Source of the DNA: Nocardioides sp.
GTDB lineage: Bacteria > Actinomycetota > Actinomycetes > Propionibacteriales > Nocardioidaceae
Assembly: GCF_024509035.1 (NCBI RefSeq)
Contig: NZ_JANINT010000091.1
Span: forward strand, 1-45,154
DNA: 45,154 nucleotides
Reading direction: 5' to 3'
The notes beneath the pieces are model-generated. The model ran no database searches. It had not been told where the DNA came from and worked only from the letters and a program-made list of their open reading frames with translations. The position numbers were made by a program, and so were the translations under genes. Every line of letters starts with the position of its first letter. Position 1 is the first letter of the stretch. Positions 30,724 through 38,549 of the stretch are shown here, one piece after another.

Positions 30724-31335
30724 TCAGGCGGCTCCCTCGAGGACGAGCAGCGTTCGCTTCGCGTCGGGCCCTCCGACGTACTCGCCGAGCGCCCCGTCGG
30801 AGCGGATGACGCGGTGGCAGGGCACGACCACCGGCAGTGGGTTCCTGGCGCACGCCGATCCCACGGCGCGGACCGCTCGTGGTCTGCCGGCCGCGACGGC
30901 CACCTGGGCGTAGCTCCCGGTGTGTCCGTAGGCGATCTCGCGCAGGTGCTGCAGGACGTCGCGGCGGAACCCGGAGGCCAGGCGGTAGTCGAGGGCGAGG
31001 TCGAACGACGTGCGCCTGCCGGTGAAGTACTCCTCGAGCTGGCGCGCGACGGGGTCGAGGCGCCGGGGCGCGCGCAGCACGCGGGGGCTGATCCGGTCAG
31101 CAAGCGCCTGCAGCACGGCGTCGTGGCCCTCCCGGGCGTAGGCGACACGGACCAGGCCGTCCCCGGTCGAGGCGACGAGGAGGCGCCCGACGGGCGTGTC
31201 GAGAGTCCGGTAGGCCACGTCGAGGACGTCCGCGAGGTCGGACGCCTCGGCGAGCCGGTCACGCAGGCGGGCGAGGGCCGGCGGGTCGTCGCTCGGCAGC
31301 GACGACAGGACCTCGTCCGGGGTGTGCTCGCTCAT
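30724..31335 (-). CDS. ogt: Methylated-DNA-protein cysteine methyltransferase
   Basis: A 203-aa O6-alkylguanine-DNA alkyltransferase, which removes O6-methyl groups by one-time transfer to its own cysteine. The active site VPCHRVI carries Cys173, with the recognition helix SYAQVAVAAGRPRAVRAVGSACARNPLPVV before it. The first 40 residues, rich in Asp/Glu and Leu, precede the usual Ogt start (YRTLDTPVGRLLVA) and are an extension. The ATG overlaps the stop of the ECF sigma gene (ATGA), so both proteins come from one mRNA. Action is in the cytosol on DNA. Confidence 0.94.
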   Translation of the reverse strand: MSEHTPDEVLSSLPSDDPPALARLRDRLAEASDLADVLDVAYRTLDTPVGRLLVASTGDGLVRVAYAREGHDAVLQALADRISPRVLRAPRRLDPVARQLEEYFTGRRTSFDLALDYRLASGFRRDVLQHLREIAYGHTGSYAQVAVAAGRPRAVRAVGSACARNPLPVVVPCHRVIRSDGALGEYVGGPDAKRTLLVLEGAA

Positions 31336-31829
31336 CGGTGTGCTCGTTCCTGCTGGTAGGTGCGGCGCAGGGCCTTGATGCCGTCGGCGGACGCGCGCCG
31401 GGCTGCCGCCTCGGTGCCCCCGAGGACGTGGGCGACCTCGCGGTGCGAGAGGCCGCCGAGATGGTGGTAGGCGACCGCGTGCCGTTGCTTGTCCGGCAGC
31501 TGCCGGAGCGCCTCGTAGAGCGCATCGTGCTCGCCGGGCTCGGGAGCCGGTTCGGCGGCGGGCTCCGGGAGGACGTCGACGGGGACCGGACGGCGTCGCG
31601 CCGCCCGGTGGAAGTCGATGATCTTGTGGTGGGCGATCGTGACCAGCCATGCCTCGACGTTCGCGTCGTCGGGAAGGCCGGGATAGGCACGCATGGCGGA
31701 CACGAACGTCTCGGTCCAGACGTCGTCGGCGTCCGACTGGCCCAGCGCGGCACGGCAGACCCGGAGCACGGTACCCCCGTGCTCCGCGACGACGTCGTCG
31801 AATGGCTTCACCTTCGAAAGACGCTCCAC
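31332..31829 (-). CDS. ECF-type sigma factor coupled to ogt
   Basis: About 165 aa from the GTG at 31829; GTG at 31811 or ATG at 31913 are alternative starts. Region 2 (DADDVWTETFVSAMRAYPGLPDDANVEAWLVTIAHHKIIDFHRA) and region 4 (LPDKQRHAVAYHHLGGLSHREVAHVLGGTEAAARRASADGIKALRR) are clear, joined by a Pro/Glu-rich linker. The stop overlaps the ogt start (ATGA). No anti-sigma gene is adjacent, so the N-terminal extension of Ogt or another mechanism must control it. Control of an alkylation-damage response is inferred from the ogt coupling. Confidence 0.87.
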   Translation of the reverse strand: MERLSKVKPFDDVVAEHGGTVLRVCRAALGQSDADDVWTETFVSAMRAYPGLPDDANVEAWLVTIAHHKIIDFHRAARRRPVPVDVLPEPAAEPAPEPGEHDALYEALRQLPDKQRHAVAYHHLGGLSHREVAHVLGGTEAAARRASADGIKALRRTYQQERAHR

Positions 31830-32028
31830 AGCGGTCGGTTGTGAGGTCTGCCCACCGAATCCTTGCCCGAGCAGCCGTCCTGCGCATCCTCGGGACCCGA
31901 CCAGCTCCGACATCGGTGCCCCGCCTTCGCGCTGGACCCGTGCGCGGTGAGGCGAAAGCACCAGTCCAGGGTGCGGGGGCGGCAGCGATCCGGGAGAACC
32001 TGACGGCTGAGGCTCCCACCTCGGATGA

Positions 32029-32070
32029 CACGAGCCCCTGGTGCGCATCGCTGCGGGCCAGGGGCTCGTG
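32029..32070 (-). terminator. Stem-loop downstream of tRNA-Thr
   Basis: A perfect 12-bp stem, CACGAGCCCCTG (32029-32040) with CAGGGGCTCGTG (32059-32070), begins 2 nt past the encoded CCA end of the tRNA on its transcribed strand. It has no U-tract. It is the probable tRNA terminator or processing signal. Confidence 0.65.
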
Positions 32071-32071
32071 G

Positions 32072-32147
32072 TGGAGCCGCCTGTCGGAATCGAACCGACG
32101 ACCTATTCATTACGAGTGAATCGCTCTACCGACTGAGCTAAGGCGGC
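32072..32147 (-). tRNA. tRNA-Thr (anticodon CGT)
   Basis: A complete cloverleaf on the minus strand: acceptor GCCGCCT/AGGCGGC, D arm GCTC...GAGC, anticodon stem ATTCA/TGAAT with loop CTCGTAA, T arm GTCGG-TTCGATT-CCGAC, discriminator T and an encoded CCA (32074-32072). The anticodon CGT reads ACG (threonine). Confidence 0.96.
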
Positions 32148-32192
32148 GTGCCGCCCGGCGTCTGGAGGTCCAGGGTCCGGGCAACCCGGAGA

Positions 32193-32198
32193 AGTATA
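32193..32198 (-). promoter_or_regulatory. -10 element of the tRNA-Thr promoter
   Basis: TATACT on the minus strand, about 45 nt upstream of the mature 5' end, is close to the consensus TATAAT in a GC-rich surround. A small TCCGGG/CCCGGA hairpin lies in the predicted leader. No clear -35 is seen. Confidence 0.55.
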
Positions 32199-32268
32199 CG
32201 GACGGCGGGCGCGGTGCACGAAAACGGCACCGGTCCCACGGGCGGGTGTCGCGGCGTCGCACCGGGGT

Positions 32269-32274
32269 TACCGT
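32269..32274 (+). promoter_or_regulatory. -10 element of the epoxide-hydrolase-like gene
   Basis: TACCGT (TANNNT) ends 6 nt before the ATG at 32281, which predicts a leaderless transcript. Confidence 0.5.
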
Positions 32275-32280
32275 CGGAGC

Positions 32281-32685
32281 ATGACCGCCGAGCAGCCCGC
32301 CGCAGCCGTCGTCCGCGCGTTCCTCGAGCACCTCGCGCGTGCCGAGACCGAGGCCGCGCTCGCGCTGCTGGACCCCGAGGTCGAGTGGCGCAACACCGGG
32401 ATGCCCACGTTCCGCGGGGAGCGGGTGCACCAGATGATCGCCGACATGGAGAAGCGCGGCGTCGGCTTCGACGTCCGCTGGCGCCACCTCGCGGCGGACG
32501 GAGACACCGTGCTGACCGACCGCACCGACGTCCTCGCCTACGGCGGTTGGGAGACGTCCTTCGGCGTGCGCGGCACGTTCGTGGTGCGTGACGGTCGGAT
32601 CACGCTCTGGGACGACGCGTTCAGCTGGCTCGAGCTCCTGGCGTCCGGCGTCGTCGGGCTGGGCCGGGTGCTCACCTCCCGATAG
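32281..32685 (+). CDS. Limonene-1,2-epoxide hydrolase-like NTF2-fold protein
   Basis: A 134-aa NTF2-like protein. The R-x-D pair Arg81/Asp83 in LTDRTD and an acidic residue in WDDAF (111-112) correspond to the Arg-Asp-Asp triad of limonene-epoxide hydrolases, so catalysis of epoxide opening is plausible. It has the family's usual small size and no signal peptide. The ATG is leaderless (TACCGT 6 nt upstream). It is divergent from tRNA-Thr and upstream of the C69 peptidase gene, which has its own promoter. The substrate is unknown. Confidence 0.8.
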   Translation: MTAEQPAAAVVRAFLEHLARAETEAALALLDPEVEWRNTGMPTFRGERVHQMIADMEKRGVGFDVRWRHLAADGDTVLTDRTDVLAYGGWETSFGVRGTFVVRDGRITLWDDAFSWLELLASGVVGLGRVLTSR

Positions 32686-32710
32686 CTCCCCGCGCGGCGC
32701 GGGACGGCCC

Positions 32711-32716
32711 TACGCT
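32711..32716 (+). promoter_or_regulatory. -10 element of the C69 peptidase gene
   Basis: TACGCT (TANNNT) ends 7 nt before the GTG at 32724; a leaderless transcript is predicted for the C69-oxidase group. Confidence 0.5.
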
Positions 32717-32723
32717 GCGACTC

Positions 32724-33917
32724 GTGTGCGACACCTTCGTCTTCCGCACCGAGACCGGGACGGTGCTCGCGAAGAACTCCGACCGCGACCCCAACGAGGC
32801 CCAGCTCTGGGAGTGGACGAGCGCCGCCGACCACGCCGAGGGTGCTCGCACCCGCACGACGTACGTCGACCTCCCCCAGGTCGGGCACACCCACGCGACC
32901 GTGGTCTCCCGCCCGTGGTGGATGTGGGGCGCCGAGATGGGCGCCAACGAGCACGGCGTGGCGATCGGCAACGAGGCGGTGTTCACCACGGAGCCGACCG
33001 GTCTCGAACCGGGCCTGCTCGGCATGGACCTGCTGCGCCTCGCGCTCGAGCGGTCGGACTCCGCGCGGGCCGCGGTGGAGGTGATCGTGTCCCTCCTCGA
33101 GGAGCACGGCCAGAGCGGGCCGTGCAGCGTCGAGCACCGGCGTTTCACGTACCACAACAGCTTCCTGGTCGCCGACCGCGACGGCGCGATCGTGCTCGAG
33201 ACGGCTGGCCGGCGGTGGGCCGCCGAGGAGGTCACCGGCGCGGCTCGCAGCATCAGCAACGGGCTCACGATCCCCGGTTTCGCGGAGCGGTACGCCGACC
33301 GGCTGCGCGGCCGGGTCGCGCGTTGCGCCTCGCGGCGGGCGTTGACCCAACGCCGCGCGGGCGGGGCCGGAGGCGTCCTCGACGCCGTGTCGATCCTGCG
33401 TGACAACGGGACCGGGAGCGGCCCCCGGTGGTCCCCGGTCAACGGCTCCATGGTCGGCCCGAACATGCACGCGGGCGGCCTGGTCGCCTCGAGCCAGACG
33501 GTGTCGTCGTGGGTGAGCGACCTGGGGACGGGCATCCACTGGGCGACCGGCACCGCCGACCCGGCGCTGTCGCTGTTCGTGCCGCTGCGCGTGGACGAGC
33601 CGTTGACGGAGGCGGCGTACCCCACCGAGGGCGTCAGCAACCGGCGCGACGAGCACTCGCTGTGGTGGCGCCACGAGCGATGGCACCGCGACGCGCTGCG
33701 CGACTGGGTCGGGGCCGAGTCGCGGATCGCGTCGGCACGCGACGAGGTCCAGAGCCGCTGGGTCGCACGGCCGCCGACGACCGCTGACGCCCTCGCCGAG
33801 GCGGAGGGGCTGCGCGAGGAGTGGGCGGCGACGGCCGCCGGGACCCCGGGTGACACCAGGCCCGCCTGGGCGCGCCGGCGCTGGAGGGACTTCGAGAGGA
33901 AGGCGGTCGGCAGATGA
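32724..33917 (+). CDS. C69-family peptidase / secernin-like Ntn hydrolase
   Basis: A 397-aa protein starting VCDTFVF. After removal of the initiator Met, Cys2 is the N-terminal nucleophile expected of C69/secernin-like Ntn hydrolases. KNSDRDPNEAQ and GANEHGVAIGNEAVFT match the family, as does TYHNSFLVADRDGAIVLETAG. It has no signal peptide. It overlaps the amine oxidase by 4 bp (ATGA), so the two are translationally coupled. It probably acts on a small peptide, acyl-amino acid or amide, possibly feeding the oxidase; that link is inferred from gene order. Confidence 0.86.
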   Translation: MCDTFVFRTETGTVLAKNSDRDPNEAQLWEWTSAADHAEGARTRTTYVDLPQVGHTHATVVSRPWWMWGAEMGANEHGVAIGNEAVFTTEPTGLEPGLLGMDLLRLALERSDSARAAVEVIVSLLEEHGQSGPCSVEHRRFTYHNSFLVADRDGAIVLETAGRRWAAEEVTGAARSISNGLTIPGFAERYADRLRGRVARCASRRALTQRRAGGAGGVLDAVSILRDNGTGSGPRWSPVNGSMVGPNMHAGGLVASSQTVSSWVSDLGTGIHWATGTADPALSLFVPLRVDEPLTEAAYPTEGVSNRRDEHSLWWRHERWHRDALRDWVGAESRIASARDEVQSRWVARPPTTADALAEAEGLREEWAATAAGTPGDTRPAWARRRWRDFERKAVGR

Positions 33918-35293
33918 CCGATGTCGTGGTGGTCGGAGCGGGGCTGTCCGGGCTGGCCGCGGCCAGGCGGCTGCAGACGGTCGGCAGGTCGGTGGTCGTG
34001 CTCGAGGCCCGCGACCGCGTCGGCGGCCGCACGGAGGCCGGCGCGCTCAGCGACGGCCAGTGGATCGAGCTGGGCGGCCAGTGGGTCGGCCCGACCCAGG
34101 ACCGCATGTACGAGCTGATCGCCGAGCTCGGGCTCGAGACGGTCCCGACGTACAACGACGGCGACATCGTGTTCTCGCTGTGCGGCCGCACCGGCCGCCT
34201 CGCCGGCAAGAAGGGCGCGATCCCCCGGCTGAACCCGTTCGCGATCGCCGACCTCGCCCAGGGGACGCTCCGCTTCGCTCGGCTCGCCCGACAGGTCGAC
34301 CTCGAGCAGCCGTGGTCGAGCGATCGGGCCGCCGCCCTGGACGGCCAGACGTTCCGCACCTGGGTGCAGCGCAACCTGCGCACCCCTCAGGGGCGGGCGT
34401 ACTTCGAGCTCTACTGCGAGGCGGTGTTCTCCGCCGACCTCTCGGACCTCTCGCTGCTGCACGCGCTGTTCTACACCCGGTCCGGCACCGACATGGACAC
34501 GCTGATGGCGGTCGACCGCGGCGCGCAGCAGGACCGGATCGCGGGCGGGTCGTGGCGGATCAGCGAGCGGCTCGCGGCCGACCTGGACGTCCGCCTCGGT
34601 CAGCCGGTGCGCTCGGTGTCGCACCGCGAGGACGGCGTGCGCCTCACGACCCGCGACGGCACGACGTACGACGCCCAGCGCGCGATCATCACCGTCCCAC
34701 CCGCCCTGGCGGGACGGCTGGAGTACGACCCGCCGCTTCCCGGCTGGCGTGACCAGCTGACCCAGAAGGTGCCCGCGGGCAGCGTGTTCAAGGTCTACGC
34801 CGTCTACCCCACCCCGTTCTGGCGCGAGGAGGGGCTCAACGGGCAGGCGGGGTCGGACGTCGGGCCGGTCAAGGTCACCTTCGACAACACCCCTCCCGGT
34901 TACGACCGGGGCATCCTGATGGGCTTCATCGAGGCGGCCGACGGCCGGGAGTGGGCGCGTCGGCCGCCCGAGGAGCGGCAGGCGGCGGTCGTCGACTGCT
35001 TCGTTCGCTACTTCGGCCCGCAGGCGGCCACGCCGTTGGAGTACGTCGAGCGGGACTGGATGGCCGAGGAGTTCACCCGGGGCTGCTACGGCGCTCACTT
35101 CGCACCCGGTGTGTGGACCGGGTTCGGGCACGCGCTGCGGGAGCCGATCGGCCGCCTGCACTGGGCGGGCGCCGAGTGCGCGTCGGTGTGGAACGGCTAC
35201 ATGGAGGGCGCCGTCCGGTCCGGGGAGGCGACGGCCGGCGAGGTGCACGCGCTGCTGGGAAATCGACCTGCCGGAGGGACGCGGTCTCGGTAG
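33914..35293 (+). CDS. FAD-dependent monoamine oxidase family protein
   Basis: A 459-aa flavoprotein: FAD loop VVVGAGLSGLAAARRL (5-20), EARDRVGGRTE (31-41) and GGQWVGPTQ (54-62), and the C-terminal FAD contact GRLHWAGAECASVWNGYMEGAVRSGE. The layout matches bacterial putrescine/tyramine-type amine oxidases. It has no signal peptide. It oxidises an amine to an aldehyde with release of H2O2. Its ATG overlaps the C69 gene stop, and the MocR-type gene follows after 24 bp. The amine is unknown. Confidence 0.9.
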   Translation: MTDVVVVGAGLSGLAAARRLQTVGRSVVVLEARDRVGGRTEAGALSDGQWIELGGQWVGPTQDRMYELIAELGLETVPTYNDGDIVFSLCGRTGRLAGKKGAIPRLNPFAIADLAQGTLRFARLARQVDLEQPWSSDRAAALDGQTFRTWVQRNLRTPQGRAYFELYCEAVFSADLSDLSLLHALFYTRSGTDMDTLMAVDRGAQQDRIAGGSWRISERLAADLDVRLGQPVRSVSHREDGVRLTTRDGTTYDAQRAIITVPPALAGRLEYDPPLPGWRDQLTQKVPAGSVFKVYAVYPTPFWREEGLNGQAGSDVGPVKVTFDNTPPGYDRGILMGFIEAADGREWARRPPEERQAAVVDCFVRYFGPQAATPLEYVERDWMAEEFTRGCYGAHFAPGVWTGFGHALREPIGRLHWAGAECASVWNGYMEGAVRSGEATAGEVHALLGNRPAGGTRSR

Positions 35294-35317
35294 CCTCGGC
35301 ACCGAGGTGAGCTGCCC

Positions 35318-36697
35318 GTGCGCATTCCGGTGGATCGAGACGGTCCGACCCCGATCTGGCGCCAGGTCGCTGCCGCACTGCGCACCGAGATCCTCAGCGG
35401 GGCGCTGCCTCCCGGAGCTCGGCTGCCCTCCACCCGCCGACTGGCCGCCGACCTGTCCGTGAGCCGGATCCTGGTCGAGAACGCCTACGCCGAGCTCGCC
35501 GCCGACGGCCTGGTCGAGGGGCGACCGGGGAGCGGGACGTTCGTGGCCGGCGCGGCGCCGGGCCGTCCGGTCTCGACCGCACCCGTCGACGAGGTCTCCT
35601 TCCGCGGGGTCGGCGACCCCGATCTCTACCCGGTGAAGGCGATGACGAACACCATCCGAGACGTCGTGCGGCGCGACGGCTCCGCGGTGCTCGGCTACGG
35701 CGCCGAGGTCTCCGGCCACCCGCCGCTGCGCGCGACGATCGCGCAGATGCTGGCGTCCCAGGGCATCCACGTCGATCCACGCGATGTGTTGATCACCTCG
35801 GGGTCCCAGCAGGGACTGGCGTTGGTGTTCTTCGCGCTGCTCCGTCGCGGCGACCCCGTCGTCGTGGAGCGCCCGACCTACGACGGCGCACTGGAGCTGC
35901 TTGCCAACCTCGGCGCCGAGGTGATCGGCGTCGACGTCGACCGGGACGGCATGCGCGTGGACCAGCTGGCCGACATCGTCAGCCGCCACCGTCCGCGCCT
36001 GATCTACACCGTGCCGACCTTCCAGAACCCCACCGGCGCGTCCCTGGCCGGCGACCGGCGACGCCGCCTGCTCGAGATCGCGGAGTCGGTCGACGCGGTG
36101 GTCGTCGAGGACGACTTCGTGGGCGACCTGCACTACGACGGGCCCACCCAGCCGGCCCTGCGGTCGCTCGCCTCCCCCGGCCGGGTCGTCTACCTCGGGA
36201 CGTTCTCCAAGCTGCTCATGCCCTCGGTCCGCGTGGGCTACCTGGTCGCGGACCGGGAGCCGATGGAGCGCTTCGTGTCGATGAAGCGCTCGCTGGACCT
36301 CTCGACCTCCCTGCTCATGCAGGTGGCGCTCGACCGGTACCTCGCCGTGGGCCGGTACCAGGCGCACCTCGCGCGCTGCGCTCGGCTGTACCGGCCCCGC
36401 CGGGACGCCCTGGTCGCCGCCGTCCGGCGCGACCTGGGCTGGGACGTGAGCCCTCCGACCGGTGGGCTCTTCCTCTGGGCACGGCTCCCGTCGGGCCTGG
36501 GCTCCGGCGCGCTGGCCGACGCGGCCGAGAAGCGTGGGACCGGCCTCGCCGCCGGCGCCCCGTTCTTCCCCGACGGTGTCGGCGGCGAGCGCTTCGCGCG
36601 CCTCAACTTCGTCGTCAACGGCCCGGAGCGGATGCGCGAGGGAGTGCGCCGCTTGCAGCTCGCGGTCGAGGACCTGCACGGGCCCGCGCAGCGGTGA
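35318..36697 (+). CDS. MocR/PdxR-type GntR regulator with aminotransferase domain
   Basis: A 459-aa fusion of an N-terminal GntR winged helix (about 10-76; ALPPGARLPSTRRLAADLSVSR) and a fold-type I aminotransferase domain. PLP-binding features include Asn237 in FQNPTG and the Schiff-base lysine Lys298 in GTFSKLLMPSVRVGY. Proteins of this class regulate nearby genes in response to PLP, amino acids or amines. It follows the amine oxidase by 24 bp in the same direction, so it may regulate the C69-oxidase genes. The stop codon lies at the base of a perfect 24-bp palindromic terminator. Confidence 0.93.
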   Translation: MRIPVDRDGPTPIWRQVAAALRTEILSGALPPGARLPSTRRLAADLSVSRILVENAYAELAADGLVEGRPGSGTFVAGAAPGRPVSTAPVDEVSFRGVGDPDLYPVKAMTNTIRDVVRRDGSAVLGYGAEVSGHPPLRATIAQMLASQGIHVDPRDVLITSGSQQGLALVFFALLRRGDPVVVERPTYDGALELLANLGAEVIGVDVDRDGMRVDQLADIVSRHRPRLIYTVPTFQNPTGASLAGDRRRRLLEIAESVDAVVVEDDFVGDLHYDGPTQPALRSLASPGRVVYLGTFSKLLMPSVRVGYLVADREPMERFVSMKRSLDLSTSLLMQVALDRYLAVGRYQAHLARCARLYRPRRDALVAAVRRDLGWDVSPPTGGLFLWARLPSGLGSGALADAAEKRGTGLAAGAPFFPDGVGGERFARLNFVVNGPERMREGVRRLQLAVEDLHGPAQR

Positions 36698-36719
36698 GCA
36701 GCCGCCCGGGCGGCTGCTC
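36696..36719. terminator. Perfect 24-bp palindrome at the end of the MocR gene
   Basis: GAGCAGCCGCCC / GGGCGGCTGCTC is fully self-complementary. It overlaps the last two bases of the MocR stop codon and ends 2 nt before the stop of the convergent small gene. A bidirectional terminator. Confidence 0.75.
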
Positions 36720-36721
36720 GG

Positions 36722-36877
36722 TCAGTCCTCCTCGCGCCGGGTCGCGACCATGCGCCCGACCCAGCCACGCAGCCGCCGGCGCCGTGTGCTGCGCCGGCAC
36801 GAGCGCCGCTGGTCCTCCGCGATCCTCTGGCGCGCGGCGTGGAGGATGAGCTCCGGGTACGCGTCCTTGATCTCCAT
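36722..36877 (-). CDS. Small basic hypothetical protein (51 aa)
   Basis: A 51-aa protein, MEIKDAYPELILHAARQ then a very basic C-terminus (RRSTRRRRLRGWVGRMVATRREED). I prefer the ATG at 36877: it has a strong ribosome site, AAGGAGG 7 nt upstream, and it overlaps a seven-codon leader ORF as TGATG. The frame is open further to 36925 without a start signal. No TM segment. It resembles tiny actinobacterial proteins of unknown function. It is convergent with the MocR gene. Confidence 0.62.
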   Translation of the reverse strand: MEIKDAYPELILHAARQRIAEDQRRSCRRSTRRRRLRGWVGRMVATRREED

Positions 36878-36900
36878 CAGGTGTCCTCCTTCCAGGTCAT
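36877..36900 (-). CDS. Seven-codon leaderless leader peptide
   Basis: ATG ACC TGG AAG GAG GAC ACC TGA encodes MTWKEDT. A TAGGTT box (36912-36907) lies 6 nt before the ATG, the leaderless layout used elsewhere here. Its TGA overlaps the ATG of the 51-aa gene (TGATG), and its AAG GAG G codons form that gene's ribosome site. Reinitiation coupling is suggested. It is too short for coding statistics. Confidence 0.4.
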   Translation of the reverse strand: MTWKEDT

Positions 36901-36925
36901 GCCTTGAACCTAGATCGGAGGACAC
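36881..36925. promoter_or_regulatory. Inverted repeat pairing the small gene's ribosome site
   Basis: GTGTCCTCC (36881-36889) and GGAGGACAC (36917-36925) form a perfect 9-bp inverted repeat. On the minus strand the downstream arm contains the GGAGGA ribosome site of the 51-aa gene. If transcription starts upstream of 36925 the site can be sequestered; if the mRNA is leaderless at 36900 the repeat is more likely a DNA operator. Confidence 0.45.
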
Positions 36926-36986
36926 GTGACGCCTACGGCCACTCAGGCCGCAGTTCGGTCAGGCCAATCGCTCCCCGAGGCGCTGC

Positions 36987-38549
36987 TCAGCAGCTGAGGC
37001 CGTCCTCGGGAACCGTGCCGTCGACCAGGTAGTCCTCGACGGCCTCGTCGACGCACTCGTTGCCGGAGTTGTAGCCGGTGTGGCCGTCGCCGTCACGGCT
37101 CACGAGCACGCCCGACTCGAGCTGGTCGGCGAGGTGGACCGCCCAGTCGTACGGCGTCGCCGGGTCGCGGGTCGTCCCGACCACGACGATCGGCGCGGCA
37201 CCGGCGGCACGGACGCGCCGGTCCTTCTCGCTGGAGCGGACCCGGATGCCGCCGCAGTTGGTGAGCCCCCAGGCGAAGACGCTGCCGAACGTGGGCGAGG
37301 CCTTCTCGAAGTCCGGCAGGTTGGCGGCGACCTCGTCGGGAGCGATCGCGTAGGGGTCGTCGAGACAGCTGATCGCGTAGATCGCCTCGGAGCTGTTGTC
37401 GGTGTAGCCGTCGGCGCCGCGGGAGGTGTAGAGGTCGGAGAGCTGCAGCAGCACCGAGCCGTCTCCTGCGAAACCGGCCTTGAGCGCCTGGCTGAGGATC
37501 ACCCAGTAGTCGCGGCTGTAGAGCGGGAGCACGATCCCGTAGAACGCGTTGCCCACCTCGAGCTCGCGCCCGCCGCTCCCCGGGAGCGGGTCGGCGTCCA
37601 CGGAGTCGATGAAGTCGCGGATGCGCTGGAGCCCCTCGTCGACCGAGTCGCCGAGGAAGCAGCTGTCGGTGCCCTCGACGCAGTTGGAGACGTAGGCGCG
37701 CAGGGCCGTCTCGAAGCCGGCGGCCTGCTCGAGGCTGAGCTCGCGAGAGCTGATCGAGAGGTCGACCGCGCCGTCGAGCACCAGGCGGCCGACCTTGTCG
37801 GGGAAGAGGTCGGCGTACGTCGCGCCCAGCTTGGTGCCGTAGGAGGCACCGAAGTAGGTCAACGTCGACTCCCCGAGGGCCGCGCGCAGGACGTCCATGT
37901 CGCGCGCCGCCTCGACGGTGGTGACGTGGGCGGCCAGTGCGCCGGACCGCGCGGCGCAGCCCCGGCCCAGGGCGTCGATCCAGCCCTCGTAGGTGGTGAC
38001 CTCCTCCGGCGTGTCGGGGTCGGGATCGCCGGCCAGGTAGGCGTCGAGCTCGTCGTCGCTGAGGCAGTCGACGGGGTCGCTGTCACCGGTGCCGCGCGGG
38101 TCGAAGCCGACCACGTCGTAGGCGTCGAGCAGCGGCTCCCGGAACACCTGCGCCGCGCTCGCGGCGTAGTCGGTGCCGGGCGCGCCCGGCCCGCCGGGGT
38201 TGACGACCAGCGACCCGATGCGCGCGTCGGGGTCCTGGGCGGGCACCTTGAGCAGGGCCAGGTCGATCGTGTCGCCGCCCGGGTCGGCGTAGTCGAGCGG
38301 CACGGTGAGCGTCGAGCACAGGGCCTCGTCGTCGGGGCACTGCGACCACCGCAACGTCTGGCCGTAGAACTCCGCCAGCGCAGGGTCGGGGGGCTCGGTC
38401 GCCCCCGGGTCGGGCGTCGTGGTGGGCGCGTCGGTGCGCGGAGTGGAGGACGTGCCGCCGTCGTCGGAGTCGAGCGCCGCGAGCACCGCGACACCCCCGA
38501 CGCCGAGCAGCAGCGCCAGGACCACGAGGACGACCAGGGCACGCCTCAC
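36987..38549 (-). CDS. TAP-like secreted alpha/beta hydrolase (tripeptidyl aminopeptidase family)
   Basis: A 520-aa exported protein with an N-terminal hydrophobic anchor or signal (6-25) and a Thr/Pro-rich linker (30-58). The alpha/beta-hydrolase core has VNPGGPGAPG (116-125), nucleophile Ser236 in FGASYGT, a late Asp in GTTRDPATPY and His in DGDGHTGY, and the C-terminal TAP-like domain. This is the actinobacterial tripeptidyl-aminopeptidase/SlpD-E family; it likely trims peptides or esters outside the cell. The GTG start overlaps the holB stop (GTGA), so a secreted hydrolase is co-transcribed with replication genes. Confidence 0.9.
   Translation of the reverse strand: MRRALVVLVVLALLLGVGGVAVLAALDSDDGGTSSTPRTDAPTTTPDPGATEPPDPALAEFYGQTLRWSQCPDDEALCSTLTVPLDYADPGGDTIDLALLKVPAQDPDARIGSLVVNPGGPGAPGTDYAASAAQVFREPLLDAYDVVGFDPRGTGDSDPVDCLSDDELDAYLAGDPDPDTPEEVTTYEGWIDALGRGCAARSGALAAHVTTVEAARDMDVLRAALGESTLTYFGASYGTKLGATYADLFPDKVGRLVLDGAVDLSISSRELSLEQAAGFETALRAYVSNCVEGTDSCFLGDSVDEGLQRIRDFIDSVDADPLPGSGGRELEVGNAFYGIVLPLYSRDYWVILSQALKAGFAGDGSVLLQLSDLYTSRGADGYTDNSSEAIYAISCLDDPYAIAPDEVAANLPDFEKASPTFGSVFAWGLTNCGGIRVRSSEKDRRVRAAGAAPIVVVGTTRDPATPYDWAVHLADQLESGVLVSRDGDGHTGYNSGNECVDEAVEDYLVDGTVPEDGLSC

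Noticed and set aside
31332..31913. A longer sigma factor beginning at the ATG at 31913
   Set aside because: The additional 28 residues (GRLLGQGFGGQTSQPTAV region) lack sigma similarity and no ribosome site precedes that ATG; not excluded, but less likely than GTG 31829 or 31811.
32672..36679. A 1335-codon minus-strand frame over the C69-oxidase-MocR region
   Set aside because: It is antisense to three well-supported genes and contains no recognisable domain.
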